A stretch of 32,210 nt of DNA, taken from NCBI GenBank assembly GCA_023435225.1, contig JAEYRX010000049.1, positions 1 through 32,210 of the forward strand. Reading direction: 5' to 3'. Within the stretch, counting starts at the first letter, position 1, and every line of letters starts with the position of its first letter. The stretch comes from Bacillota bacterium. GTDB lineage: Bacteria > Bacillota > UBA4882 > UBA8346. Positions 15,458 through 23,970 of the stretch are shown one piece after another. Both the position numbers and the translations under genes were made by a program. The notes below the pieces were generated by a model that saw only the letters and a list, made by a program, of their open reading frames with translations, was not told the DNA's origin and did not search any database.

Positions 15458-16366
15458 ATGCTTGAACTATCAGTTTTTGTAGATGAGTTCTTGATTTATC
15501 TTCGGGCTGATAAGAATTATTCAATTCGTACTTTAGAAAGCTACGGATTGGATTTACATCAATTCATGAGTTTTTTAGAAAAAGAACGAATAAATTCTTT
15601 TGATCCAGTGGATCATATTTTAATTCGTAAGTACTTAGCTGAACTAAAAAAACAAGAATTGGCCCGTAGGTCAATTGCTCGTAAAATATCTTGTATACGT
15701 TCATTTTTCAAATTTTTGTGCCGTCAAGGTTATTTACAGGATAATCCTCTGTTAGGGATTTCCACTCCAAAGTTAGCCAAGCGGTTACCGGAATTTCTAT
15801 ACCCTGAAGAAATGAATAGTTTGTTGGAGCTGCCAAGTCAAACTGACTGTTTAGGAATAAGAGATAAAGCTATTATAGAGATTTTATATTCCAGCGGATT
15901 AAGATTACAAGAAATAGTTAATTTAACACTGGCTGATCTTGATTTGTCCCGCGGTTATTTGCGGGTTTTTGGAAAAGGCGCTAAAGAACGAATGGTTCCT
16001 TTAGGAGGTTGTGCCAAACGGGCTTTGGAAAAATATTTAAAAGAGGTGAGACCGGAGCTTTTAACCAGAAATAATAACTCCTCCAAAGTACCAAATGTAT
16101 TTTTAAACTATCGCGGTACTCGATTAAGTGGTAGAAGCATCCAAAGAATGTTCAGCAAATATCTGCGTCAACTAGCTCTTCATCGCAAAATAAGTCCACA
16201 TACCATCAGACATACTTTTGCCACCCATTTGTTGGAAAATGGGGCTGATTTAAGAGTGGTTCAGGAGCTATTAGGTCATGTAGATATCTCCAGTACGCAG
16301 ATTTATACCCATTTAACCAAGGAACGTATTCGTTCAGTTTATTTAAAAAATCACCCCCGTGCTTGA
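15458..16366 (+). CDS. xerC: Tyrosine recombinase XerC (CodV-like)
   Basis: A 302-aa site-specific recombinase that resolves chromosome dimers at dif with a XerD partner. It has an N-terminal SAM-like core-binding domain (residues 1-90) and a catalytic domain (110-295). All catalytic residues are present: R149 in SSGLRLQE, K173 in GKGAKER, H248 and R251 in HTIRHTFATH, H274 in LGH, and Y283 in QIYTHL. Length is typical. Position between trmFO and codY marks it as the Xer protein of the codV locus rather than an integrase. Confidence 0.95.
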   Translation: MLELSVFVDEFLIYLRADKNYSIRTLESYGLDLHQFMSFLEKERINSFDPVDHILIRKYLAELKKQELARRSIARKISCIRSFFKFLCRQGYLQDNPLLGISTPKLAKRLPEFLYPEEMNSLLELPSQTDCLGIRDKAIIEILYSSGLRLQEIVNLTLADLDLSRGYLRVFGKGAKERMVPLGGCAKRALEKYLKEVRPELLTRNNNSSKVPNVFLNYRGTRLSGRSIQRMFSKYLRQLALHRKISPHTIRHTFATHLLENGADLRVVQELLGHVDISSTQIYTHLTKERIRSVYLKNHPRA

Positions 16367-16546
16367 TTTTGGGCATAATATAAAACAAGGTAACCTATAT
16401 CGAAGCGAAGCTGCGCTGCGATAAATCAAGGAAAATTATACCCCGAAAAGTTACCGCAAAATGCTTACGCTATGCGGCTTTGTGTTCAAAGGTTTGTTAA
16501 AAAACAACTTTTTGAGGATAATTATTAATAAGGAGCGATTATTTAA

Positions 16547-17305
16547 ATGTCATCTATTCTGGAGAAACTTCGTGATTTAGAAAATCTTTTAAAGAAAGAA
16601 AAGCTTGAAGTCTCTAATTTTGTAACTGCAATTTCCGACTCTTTAGGTTGTAACGTTTACCTTGTGAATTCCGATGGATCTATTTTAAGTACTGCTTTAC
16701 CAAATGGGAGTGATTGTACCGAAGCCGACAACAATCAAGCTTTGGTCTTCAAAACAGATTTTAGACAACGGATTGGTTTTATCTTTCAGACTGCCGCTAA
16801 TTTACCTTTGGAGACATGTTTTTTAAAGGATGACAATTGTTATGCCTCAAATACATTTATGACAATTGTGCCCATCCGTAATATTCACGCCTCATCCGGA
16901 CATCTTTTATTAACAAAGAGAACTAAACAATTTTCCGAAGATGAATTGGTTTTAGCCGAGACTGCTGCTTTGATAACTAGTATGTTCCTTTATGAGCATA
17001 ATTACTTTAAGAGTAATCTCGAACCAAAAGAAAACAATAATATCGATATGGTGCTTGATTCCCTTTCTTTCTCGGAGATAAAAGCGATTAATAATGTTTT
17101 TAAAGAGTTAAATGGGATGGAAGGTTTTTTGGTAGCCAGTAAAATTGCTGACCGGATTGGGATCTCCCGTTCAGTAATTGTAAACGCTATGCGGAAGTTA
17201 GAAAGCGCCGGAATTGTAAATTCCCGTTCTTTGGGGATTAAGGGTACTTATATCAAGATAAAAAACAATTATTTTTTGGAAGCATTAAAGAGTAGGGTAC
17301 GATAG
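16547..17305 (+). CDS. codY: GTP-sensing global regulator CodY
   Basis: A 252-aa DNA-binding regulator of nutrient-limitation genes, sensing branched-chain amino acids and, in many species, GTP. It has an N-terminal GAF-type ligand domain (about 1-150), a linker helix, then the winged helix-turn-helix at 198-221 (ASKIADRIGISRSVIVNAM), nearly identical to the Bacillus protein. The GAF domain is more diverged and has cysteines at 35, 57, 91 and 98, like clostridial CodYs. AAGGAG precedes the ATG. The usual hslV/hslU (clpQ/clpY) pair between xerC and codY is absent; the 180-bp gap has only small hairpins. Confidence 0.96.
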   Translation: MSSILEKLRDLENLLKKEKLEVSNFVTAISDSLGCNVYLVNSDGSILSTALPNGSDCTEADNNQALVFKTDFRQRIGFIFQTAANLPLETCFLKDDNCYASNTFMTIVPIRNIHASSGHLLLTKRTKQFSEDELVLAETAALITSMFLYEHNYFKSNLEPKENNNIDMVLDSLSFSEIKAINNVFKELNGMEGFLVASKIADRIGISRSVIVNAMRKLESAGIVNSRSLGIKGTYIKIKNNYFLEALKSRVR

Positions 17306-17325
17306 TTTTTGAAGTATATAGAATT

Positions 17326-17438
17326 CAGGAGCCAGGAGCCAGGAGATTTAGTAGATGCTTTGAAGCCTAAAGCCATTGATTGATTAAACAAAATTTTGAT
17401 TATAACTACTGACTCCTGACTACTGTCTCCTGACTCCT
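17326..17438. repeat. Facing short-repeat arrays between codY and cspA
   Basis: CAGGAGCCAGGAGCCAGGAG (17326-17345) faces an array of CTCCTGACTACTGTCTCCTGA type (17407-17438). The two are largely complementary and can form a hairpin with a loop of about 60 nt at the convergent codY/cspA junction. They may serve as a bidirectional transcription end (inference). Confidence 0.6.
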
Positions 17439-17443
17439 TTATA

Positions 17444-17641
17444 TTATGCCTTGGTCACATTTTCGGCCTGTGGTCCACGTTCGCCCTTGACGATATCAAA
17501 CTCGACCGTTTGACCTTCCTCAAGGGATTTATAGCCCTCCATTTTAATGGCCGAGAAGTGAACAAAAACATCTTCGCCGCCTTCCCGCTCAATAAAGCCG
17601 AAACCTTTTTCCGGATTAAACCATTTTACTTTACCTTTCAT
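17444..17641 (-). CDS. cspA: Cold-shock protein, CspA family
   Basis: A 65-aa single cold-shock (OB-fold) domain that binds single-stranded RNA/DNA and melts mRNA structure. RNP1 is KGFGFI (residues 12-17) and RNP2 is VFVHF (25-29); WFN at 7-9 supplies the aromatic surface. The start is the second ATG (17641): AAGGAG lies 8 nt before it but only 2 nt before the ATG at 17647. It is monocistronic, with its own extended -10 promoter. Confidence 0.97.
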   Translation of the reverse strand: MKGKVKWFNPEKGFGFIEREGGEDVFVHFSAIKMEGYKSLEEGQTVEFDIVKGERGPQAENVTKA

Positions 17642-17693
17642 AACCATTTCTCCTTCTAAATAAATCGTGGATTACTGAAAAATCCACTTGGAT

Positions 17694-17702
17694 ATTATAA
17701 CA
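17694..17702 (-). promoter_or_regulatory. Extended -10 promoter for cspA
   Basis: Minus-strand TGTTATAAT, a TGn extended -10 joined to a perfect TATAAT, about 50 bp before the cspA start. No convincing -35 is present, which an extended -10 can tolerate. Confidence 0.5.
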
Positions 17703-17733
17703 CTGAAAGTAAAAATTATTCCTATCGGTAATC

Positions 17734-17880
17734 TATATATGTTGCAATAAATTTTTTGGATTTAAACTTTCAGGCAACATATATTCCTTGATTCATATGT
17801 TGAAAAAAGTTCAAGAATTTCGCCATTCACAGCCGGCTTTAAGGATGTGAGTGTTTTACCTAAAACTTTTTTCAACATAT
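17734..17880. repeat. Two dyads between cspA and the reductase gene
   Basis: ATATATGTTGC (17734-17744) pairs with GCAACATATAT (17774-17784). Next to it a perfect 17-bp pair ATATGTTGAAAAAAGTT (17795-17811) and its complement (17864-17880) encloses 52 nt. Both share an ATATGTTG core. They lie downstream of the minus-strand reductase gene and upstream of the cspA promoter, so they could end the former transcript, though no U-tract is evident. Confidence 0.5.
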
Positions 17881-17924
17881 CTATATAGAATGAAGTAAAT
17901 TTCTTATATAAAATTTGCATAATT

Positions 17925-18842
17925 TTATAAATAACTCTGTTCCAAAGTCCGAATCATTTTAAATAAAATATCGTTAACTGGTGTCTCTATTCTGTATTTA
18001 CGACCTAGTTCGATAACCGTTCCGGCAAAGATCTCCACTTCGGTTTTACGTTTGGCCTCAACATCTTGTAGCATTGAGGTCTTACCATCAGGAGAAAGGG
18101 TATTAATTATTTCCAAATAACGTTCAATATCATCTTCACAAAGATCTACCCCGGTTTTCAGGGATAATGGAATTACCTCCCTTGAAGCCATCACCATTAA
18201 TTCCCGAGCTTCCGGTACAGTTTGAAATACCCGGTAGGGAGCTTTTAAAATAGCTGACGTTTGGTTAATGCCTACATTAAGCATAAACTTCCACCAAAGC
18301 TCATGTAACATATTTTGGGGGATCTCATAGGGGATATTGACCCGGTCAAAATACTCTTTAACCGCCCGGACTTTTGGTGAATAATCTATATTTGTTTTTT
18401 CACCAAAGACGATTTTTCCAAGTTTGGAGTAGGTGGTGGCTGTTCCTTCACGAACGGCATCGGTTCCTACCACGAATGAATAGAGGAGCTTGTCCATTCC
18501 ATATGTTTGGCCGATTATCTCTTCGCTGGTTATCCCGTTTAATAAGGAGAGAATGATTGTATCCGGTCCAACAAATTTCTTAATATCCTGGATACATTGC
18601 TCAAGATGGTGTTGTTTAACGGCAATAATAATCAAATCAGCCGTCCCATCAGTCATATCAGGCTCAATATAATTGAATAAATATGTTTTTTTGTTTACTG
18701 TTACCCTTTGGGAATAGCGATTAATCCTTTCATTATTGGCAATAATTTTAAGAGAATCGGGATTGTTTTCATAAATTATACCGGCATAAGAGCTACCGAT
18801 AGCTCCAAGACCGGTAAGATAAATTTTTTGAATTGTCTTCAT
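17925..18842 (-). CDS. panE: 2-Dehydropantoate 2-reductase family protein
   Basis: A 305-aa NADPH-dependent reductase of the ApbA/PanE family, which makes pantoate for coenzyme A. The N-terminal Rossmann motif GLGAIGSSYA is at residues 11-20, and LLNG (100-103) carries the substrate-binding asparagine. The catalytic lysine is K185 in ELWWKFMLNVGIN, and E270 lies in the DVEAKRKTEVEIFAG block. All key residues are present. PanE homologues outside pantothenate operons can act on other keto acids; here no pan genes are near, so the true substrate is open. The gene stands next to a DeoR regulator on the same strand. Confidence 0.88.
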   Translation of the reverse strand: MKTIQKIYLTGLGAIGSSYAGIIYENNPDSLKIIANNERINRYSQRVTVNKKTYLFNYIEPDMTDGTADLIIIAVKQHHLEQCIQDIKKFVGPDTIILSLLNGITSEEIIGQTYGMDKLLYSFVVGTDAVREGTATTYSKLGKIVFGEKTNIDYSPKVRAVKEYFDRVNIPYEIPQNMLHELWWKFMLNVGINQTSAILKAPYRVFQTVPEARELMVMASREVIPLSLKTGVDLCEDDIERYLEIINTLSPDGKTSMLQDVEAKRKTEVEIFAGTVIELGRKYRIETPVNDILFKMIRTLEQSYL

Positions 18843-18926
18843 CGGTTGAAACTCCTATATAATGTATTTAGCTGTGATAAAGGAAATATATTTCATTATA
18901 CCATAAATTAAAAATATAACGTAAAA

Positions 18927-19700
18927 TTATCCGGTAGTTATCCGTAATCCCTGCCTGATAAGTTCATCAAATCCGAGTATAATTCCATCCGGCAGGTTAC
19001 TATCAGTTATAATATGGTATCTCGGTTGAAGAGGGCCGATATTTGCCAAAAAAGATTGACCGAATTTATCCTGATCAGCTAATATAAAAGCTTCTTTACC
19101 GGCTTCAATTATAGCTTTTTTAATGTTTGCTTCATTAAATGAGGTTGCCGACAAACCGCGGCTGGAAGATATTCCACAGGGACCGATAAAAACTTTGTCG
19201 GCAGTGATTTTTTGAAAGATTTGGAAAGATTCAATACTGTTAGTATTCATACTTTCCCGATCTATCAAACCACCGACCAAAAATAGTTTATTATCAGTTG
19301 TGAAATTGACAACATCATTAGCAATCGATATGGAATTGGTAATGATGGTTAATCCGCTTTTATTATTTAGGTAGGGAACCATTTCGGCAATTGTAGAAGA
19401 ACTATCGAGAATAACAGTATCATAATCTTCAACAAAAGATGCTGCTATTTTAGCGATTGCTGTTTTCTTCTCAACTTCGATATTTTTCCGTTCATTATAT
19501 AAAATAGACTGGCTTGATTTTAAAGGTAAAATGGCTCCGCCGTAAGTGCGCTTTACTAAACCCTTTTCTTCCATAATTCGTAAATCACGACGAATGGAAT
19601 CCTCGGAGACTTCAAAAATTTGACTAAGTTCCGGTACTTCAACCCGCCCGGTCTTTTGTAGAAATTCTAAAATTTTATGGTGACGTTCTTCAATGAACAT
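18927..19700 (-). CDS. DeoR/GlpR family transcriptional regulator
   Basis: A 257-aa repressor with an N-terminal DeoR helix-turn-helix (residues about 20-41, VEVPELSQIFEVSEDSIRRD). The effector-binding DeoRC domain follows, with the ILDSSSTIAEM phosphate-sugar loop and HIITDSNLP near the end. Such proteins respond to phosphorylated sugars. The start at 19700 is set by AAGGAG 9 nt upstream; the outer ATG at 19718 has no ribosome site. It is divergent from an MFS carrier gene, with 105 bp between, making that carrier its likely target. Confidence 0.93.
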   Translation of the reverse strand: MFIEERHHKILEFLQKTGRVEVPELSQIFEVSEDSIRRDLRIMEEKGLVKRTYGGAILPLKSSQSILYNERKNIEVEKKTAIAKIAASFVEDYDTVILDSSSTIAEMVPYLNNKSGLTIITNSISIANDVVNFTTDNKLFLVGGLIDRESMNTNSIESFQIFQKITADKVFIGPCGISSSRGLSATSFNEANIKKAIIEAGKEAFILADQDKFGQSFLANIGPLQPRYHIITDSNLPDGIILGFDELIRQGLRITTG

Positions 19701-19746
19701 ATTTACAAACTCCTTCATATTTATTCCGATTTGTTAAAATTAATTC

Positions 19747-19775
19747 TTGTTTATCTAAATTTTATCTGATATAAT
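19747..19775 (+). promoter_or_regulatory. Promoter and possible operator for the MFS gene
   Basis: TTGTTT (19747-19752), 17-bp spacer, TATAAT (19770-19775). TTTATCT occurs twice, at 19751-19757 and 19761-19767, one helical turn apart within the spacer; this is a candidate site for the divergently encoded DeoR protein. Confidence 0.6.
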
Positions 19776-19805
19776 TTTTTTTGTAAAGAGATTGGAGGAA
19801 TAAAA

Positions 19806-20927
19806 TTGAATCGGAAAGTACTATTTGTACAATACTTAGGATTCATAACCATTGGACTGGTTGCCAGTATAATTGGACCGTTGTTAATGGATATCCGGAA
19901 TGAGCTTCATTTAAGTTATAGTCAGGCTGGGTTTATTTTGTCGGGTCAGTTCATTGGTATTTTAATTGCGGTATTATTAGGAGGGTTACTGGCCGATCGC
20001 TATGGAAAAAAGTTATATTTATTAACCGGGAGTTTTTTATTATTTATTGGTCTGTTTGGCAGCATGTTGGCTGGAAATTATGAATGGCTTTTGACCTTTA
20101 CCATTGTTTCCGGAGTTGGTTTCGGAACTTATGAGGTTGGAATGAATGCTTTATGCGCCGATACCAGTGATCAAAATAAAGGCGCCGCCATGAATATTTT
20201 ACATGTTTTTTTTGGAATAGGTGCAGTAGCAGCTCCAGTGTTGGCTACCATTTTATTGCGAATAACCGCTAGTTGGCGGCCGGTCTTTGGTTTAATCGGC
20301 ATTTTTCCAATGCTGGTTGGGGTTGTTTTAATAACTTTATTGCTACCCTCCGGTAGTACCGCTCCTAAAACTAAACAAAATCTGCCCTATAAAAAAGGAT
20401 TTATTTGGCTGGCCGGTATAGCAATAGTGATCTATATCGGTATTGAGTCGACTTTCTTTGGTTGGTTGCCGGCCTATTATCAATCGTTTCCATCATTGAT
20501 TCCGGCATCACTAATTACGGTAGTTTTTTGGCTGGCTTTAACAATCGGCCGCCTAACCGGAAGCTGGATTGTTGGCCGGATTGGTTTAGCCGGTTTTTTA
20601 ATAGTAATCCCCGGATTTAGTACTATTTTGGCTGGTATATGGTACTTATATACTGATTTATCCGGCATCGCTCTAAGTATGATTTTTTTACTGGGGATAG
20701 TATTAGCCGGATTTTATCCAACGGTAATGGCCTCTGTAACCAGCCGTTACTCTGATAGAACAGCTGAGGTTTCCGCTTTTATAACGTTATTTATGGCGGT
20801 AGGTGGATTTATTATTCCGGTAGGAATTGGTCGTCTGGCAGATTGGTTTGGAATTGCGATTATTCCATTGATAGTTTTAGGATTATCGCTTTTATTATTA
20901 ATTAATACTCTTCTAACTTGGGGTTGA
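19806..20927 (+). CDS. MFS transporter, FucP/sugar type
   Basis: A 373-aa polytopic carrier with about 12 hydrophobic helices. The loop 2-3 motif GGLLADRYGKK (near residues 58-68) is the major-facilitator signature, and GRLADWFG repeats it in the second half. The sequence best fits the compact sugar-transporter branch; the substrate cannot be read. TTG start behind TTGGAGGA. It is controlled from a promoter shared with the divergent DeoR regulator and converges on the isomerase gene, so it may supply the sugar used by the neighbouring operon. Confidence 0.85.
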   Translation: MNRKVLFVQYLGFITIGLVASIIGPLLMDIRNELHLSYSQAGFILSGQFIGILIAVLLGGLLADRYGKKLYLLTGSFLLFIGLFGSMLAGNYEWLLTFTIVSGVGFGTYEVGMNALCADTSDQNKGAAMNILHVFFGIGAVAAPVLATILLRITASWRPVFGLIGIFPMLVGVVLITLLLPSGSTAPKTKQNLPYKKGFIWLAGIAIVIYIGIESTFFGWLPAYYQSFPSLIPASLITVVFWLALTIGRLTGSWIVGRIGLAGFLIVIPGFSTILAGIWYLYTDLSGIALSMIFLLGIVLAGFYPTVMASVTSRYSDRTAEVSAFITLFMAVGGFIIPVGIGRLADWFGIAIIPLIVLGLSLLLLINTLLTWG

Positions 20928-20981
20928 ACTCAGGAAGTCAAATTATTAAAAAAACGACCCGAGTGTTAAGAAAAATAAAAT

Positions 20982-21046
20982 GAAAAAATTCCGTTATTTG
21001 TTACTTCACATCCGGCTTGAGTGAAGTACATTAACGGAATTTTTCC
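20982..21046. terminator. Bidirectional terminator between MFS and isomerase genes
   Basis: AAAAAATTCCGTTA (from 20983) pairs with TAACGGAATTTTT (to 21044), with a further TTACTTCAC/GTGAAGTA stem inside and a GC-containing loop. A and T runs on both sides give U-tracts in both directions, as expected for convergent genes. Confidence 0.85.
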
Positions 21047-21073
21047 ATATATAATATATATTAGGGGAGGGAG

Positions 21074-22201
21074 TTATTTGTACATTTGGTCAAAATGTTT
21101 TTGGGCGCTTACTACTGCAGCCCTCATCATATCTTCGGCTTTAGCTGTTTCCCGAGCGGTCAGATAATTCATTAATTGTTTTGTATCCAATTCGGCAGCA
21201 GCTTTGGCGCAAGCTTCCCAACTTAAAATACTGCGCACAATCCGGTCAATTGCTTGATCTTCATTGTCATAAGCCCTAGGCACCATATCATGACCTTTCC
21301 AACGGTCAAAACCGGCAGCATCGATAAGACCGGCAATAGCAACGTTCATTCCGTTAATCCGGGTACCATGGTCAATATCATATTTTCCAGGTCCGCCAAG
21401 AATGATGCCATCATTGTATCCTTGGCTGTTTAAATGCATATGAACCATAGCATCGTTATCCAATTCTTCAACGGTATCATAAACATGATCCAGACCAATC
21501 ATTTCGGAATGGCCAAACTCTTTATTGACACCTTTTTTCTTGCGGGATACTCCGAATTCATCCTCGATTCTTCTCCAGAAGAGCAGAGCGGATGCTACAG
21601 TAGGAATAATCATAGCTGGATGACCTTCATTAGGCTTGGGTTCAAAACCGAAATATAAGCTGCCGCCTTTTTTCTCTTCATATTTACAAAGGTTGGCTAC
21701 GCTTTCTTTCAAATTCTGATACATTTGTTTAACACCGACAGAAGCCATATCATATCCATAGGAGCCGTTCCAAAGGATAAACGCAGGCACCTTCTCCGGA
21801 TGCCAAGCTTTCTTTAACGGACCGTAAGCTAGGTCGACTGTTTTGGTTCCTAATTCTTCGGCAGCTCTTCGTTCTTTGGGATCTAACGAACAGACACCAC
21901 CGTAAGCAAAATGACTATGAGCTCCCGGAGTAATCATTGCCAAGAAAATTTTAGCGTCCACCAAGGCATCGGCTATTGCCGGAGCAGTTTTTTCATTAAC
22001 TTCAGTATCATAGTGCAATTCAAATCCGAGTTCTACGTTATCCGGTAATTTTGGAGCGATCTTCTTTTTAATAAGTTGAATAGAGCCAACTCCGTCGAGT
22101 TTATCACCGCTCCAAGCCGGTCTCATATCCGAGGGAACAAAACCGCCTTTCCCTGAATTAAAAGTCCACCGGCAAACACTGTGCAAAGATTTTTTAGCCA
22201 T
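21074..22201 (-). CDS. Divergent xylose isomerase family sugar isomerase
   Basis: A 375-aa TIM-barrel protein of the xylose isomerase superfamily, shorter than typical XylA (about 390-440). Recognisable active-site blocks are LHYD (H63), FEPKPNE (E187, K189), EFGHSEM (E228, H231), KYDID (D275, D277) and GHDMVPR (D305). In the metal-site block usually read as HIDLN, this protein has HMHLN, so the aspartate is replaced by H256. By analogy it should interconvert an aldose and a ketose, most likely a pentose, because it lies 138 bp downstream of a xylulokinase gene on the same strand. The altered metal ligand leaves the substrate open. AGGAGG-type site before the ATG. Confidence 0.78.
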   Translation of the reverse strand: MAKKSLHSVCRWTFNSGKGGFVPSDMRPAWSGDKLDGVGSIQLIKKKIAPKLPDNVELGFELHYDTEVNEKTAPAIADALVDAKIFLAMITPGAHSHFAYGGVCSLDPKERRAAEELGTKTVDLAYGPLKKAWHPEKVPAFILWNGSYGYDMASVGVKQMYQNLKESVANLCKYEEKKGGSLYFGFEPKPNEGHPAMIIPTVASALLFWRRIEDEFGVSRKKKGVNKEFGHSEMIGLDHVYDTVEELDNDAMVHMHLNSQGYNDGIILGGPGKYDIDHGTRINGMNVAIAGLIDAAGFDRWKGHDMVPRAYDNEDQAIDRIVRSILSWEACAKAAAELDTKQLMNYLTARETAKAEDMMRAAVVSAQKHFDQMYK

Positions 22202-22263
22202 TACTCATTTCCTCCTTAAAAATTTTTATGGTATATTTAGTTGAATTTTTAGGTTTATAGTTT

Positions 22264-22296
22264 AGGCCAAAGGCGATAGGCGAAAGGCCAAAGGTT
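22264..22296. repeat. Heptamer-type short repeat
   Basis: AGGCCAAAGGCGATAGGCG and following bases repeat the AAGGCSA/ATAGGCGA unit also seen at 8563-8600. It lies between the isomerase and kinase genes, which are transcribed in the same direction. Confidence 0.6.
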
Positions 22297-22339
22297 AAAG
22301 AACCCACGCCAATTAACCAATAACTAATGAACTATTGAA

Positions 22340-23824
22340 CTAATTCCTCTTCAATATCTCCACCCATTTTTGGTAAGCATCCTGGTAAGCATTTTTTAAG
22401 GCGGAGTTAGGCGCGATTGTTTTAATAGTTGAGAGTCCGGTAAATGCCGATTTGAAATCCTTATAGATTCCGGCTCCGACTCCGGCTCCACGGGCAGCGC
22501 CCTGAGAACCATCGGTATTATAAAGTTCCACTTGAGCTCCGGTTATCGTAGCAAAAACTTCACTGAAGATTGGGCTTAAGAACATATTAGCATGACCGGC
22601 TTTTACGGTTTTAACGTTGATTCCCATTCCACCCATAATTTCTACTCCATAGTTCAGAGCGAAAACAATACCTTCTTGGGCGGCCCGGAATAAATCGGAA
22701 CGATCGTGAATATTAAAATCCAAGCCATGGATAGAAGCGTTAATATTTTTATTTTCCAGGGTTCTTTCGGCGCCGTTACCATATGGAAGTATGGAGATTC
22801 CTTTAGAACCGGCAGGTACTTTACCTGCGAGCTCATCGATTTGTTTATAAGAAAGATCATTAGCAAAGTTATTCTTAACCCACCGGTTTAATATTCCGGT
22901 TCCATTTAGACATAAGAGAATCCCATACCGGCGATTTACTGTGTCATGATTGACATGGATAAAGGTATTTACCCTTGATTTCGGATCATAATTAGGTTTA
23001 TCACCGACTCCGTAAACAACACCACTCGTCCCGGCGGTTGCTGCTAATTCGCCCGGATTTAATACATTAAGTGAGAAAGCGTTATTGGGTTGGTCTCCGG
23101 CACGATAAGCAATTTTAGTACCCGGTTTTAGACCTAACTCAGCTGCAGCATCATTGGTAAGTTCGCCTTGAGTAGAGAAAGTGGGAACTACTTCCGGGAT
23201 CAAATCCTCGGAAATTCCATATTGGTTTAAGATCAGTTTTGCCAAGCCATTAGTTTGGAAATCCCACATGATCCCTTCTGATAAACCGGATGGAGTGGTT
23301 CTAATTTCACCACTCAATTTCATGGCTATGTAATCGCCGGGAAGCATCATTTTATGAACCTGATGGTAAATTGCAGGTTCGTTTTCCATTACCCATTTTA
23401 GTTTTGAAGCGGTAAAATTACCCGGTGAATTGAGCAGATGATGTAGACACTGATCAGCTCCGATAGCTGAAAAAGCTTCATCACCGATAGCAACCGCCCG
23501 ACTGTCACACCAAATGATAGCCGGCCGTAAAGGTTTATGGTCTCTATTTACGATTACCAAACCATGCATTTGATATGATATACCGATAGCTTCAACATCT
23601 TGGAGATTAACCCCGGATGCATTTTTGATTTCCCGGGTAGTAAGTTTTACATGTTCCCACCAGATTTCAGGATCCTGTTCCGCCCAACCTGGTTTGGGAG
23701 CCGATATCTCAAGTTCGGTTTTGGGTGAAGTGGCGGAGGAGATCGCTCTCCCGGAAGCAACTTCTATCAAAGTAGCTTTTACAGACGAACTTCCGATATC
23801 AAATCCTAATAAATATCCTCCCAT
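22340..23824 (-). CDS. xylB: Xylulokinase (FGGY carbohydrate kinase)
   Basis: A 494-aa kinase phosphorylating D-xylulose to xylulose 5-phosphate for the pentose phosphate pathway. The N-terminal ATPase loop GFDIGSSSVKATL begins at residue 7. The sugar-binding MHG (86-88) precedes LRPAIIWCDSRA, a xylulokinase hallmark. The likely catalytic aspartate is D244 in RAGDQPNNAF, and the C-terminal DGSQGAARGAG matches the second FGGY signature. AAAGGAG sits 8 nt before the ATG. It lies between the ROK repressor and the isomerase on one strand, an apparent operon. Other pentulose kinases are possible but less likely. Confidence 0.9.
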   Translation of the reverse strand: MGGYLLGFDIGSSSVKATLIEVASGRAISSATSPKTELEISAPKPGWAEQDPEIWWEHVKLTTREIKNASGVNLQDVEAIGISYQMHGLVIVNRDHKPLRPAIIWCDSRAVAIGDEAFSAIGADQCLHHLLNSPGNFTASKLKWVMENEPAIYHQVHKMMLPGDYIAMKLSGEIRTTPSGLSEGIMWDFQTNGLAKLILNQYGISEDLIPEVVPTFSTQGELTNDAAAELGLKPGTKIAYRAGDQPNNAFSLNVLNPGELAATAGTSGVVYGVGDKPNYDPKSRVNTFIHVNHDTVNRRYGILLCLNGTGILNRWVKNNFANDLSYKQIDELAGKVPAGSKGISILPYGNGAERTLENKNINASIHGLDFNIHDRSDLFRAAQEGIVFALNYGVEIMGGMGINVKTVKAGHANMFLSPIFSEVFATITGAQVELYNTDGSQGAARGAGVGAGIYKDFKSAFTGLSTIKTIAPNSALKNAYQDAYQKWVEILKRN

Positions 23825-23970
23825 TTAATCAACTCCTTTCATTTTTATAACCGTTTCACTCTACAGCGTATAGCTCGCTTTGCTTTATAGCATATAGTAA
23901 AAGCTTAAGAAAACATTTTAGGGCGCTTTACAACAAGTAAGAGAGCTTATAATTGCCATAAGCCATAAAA

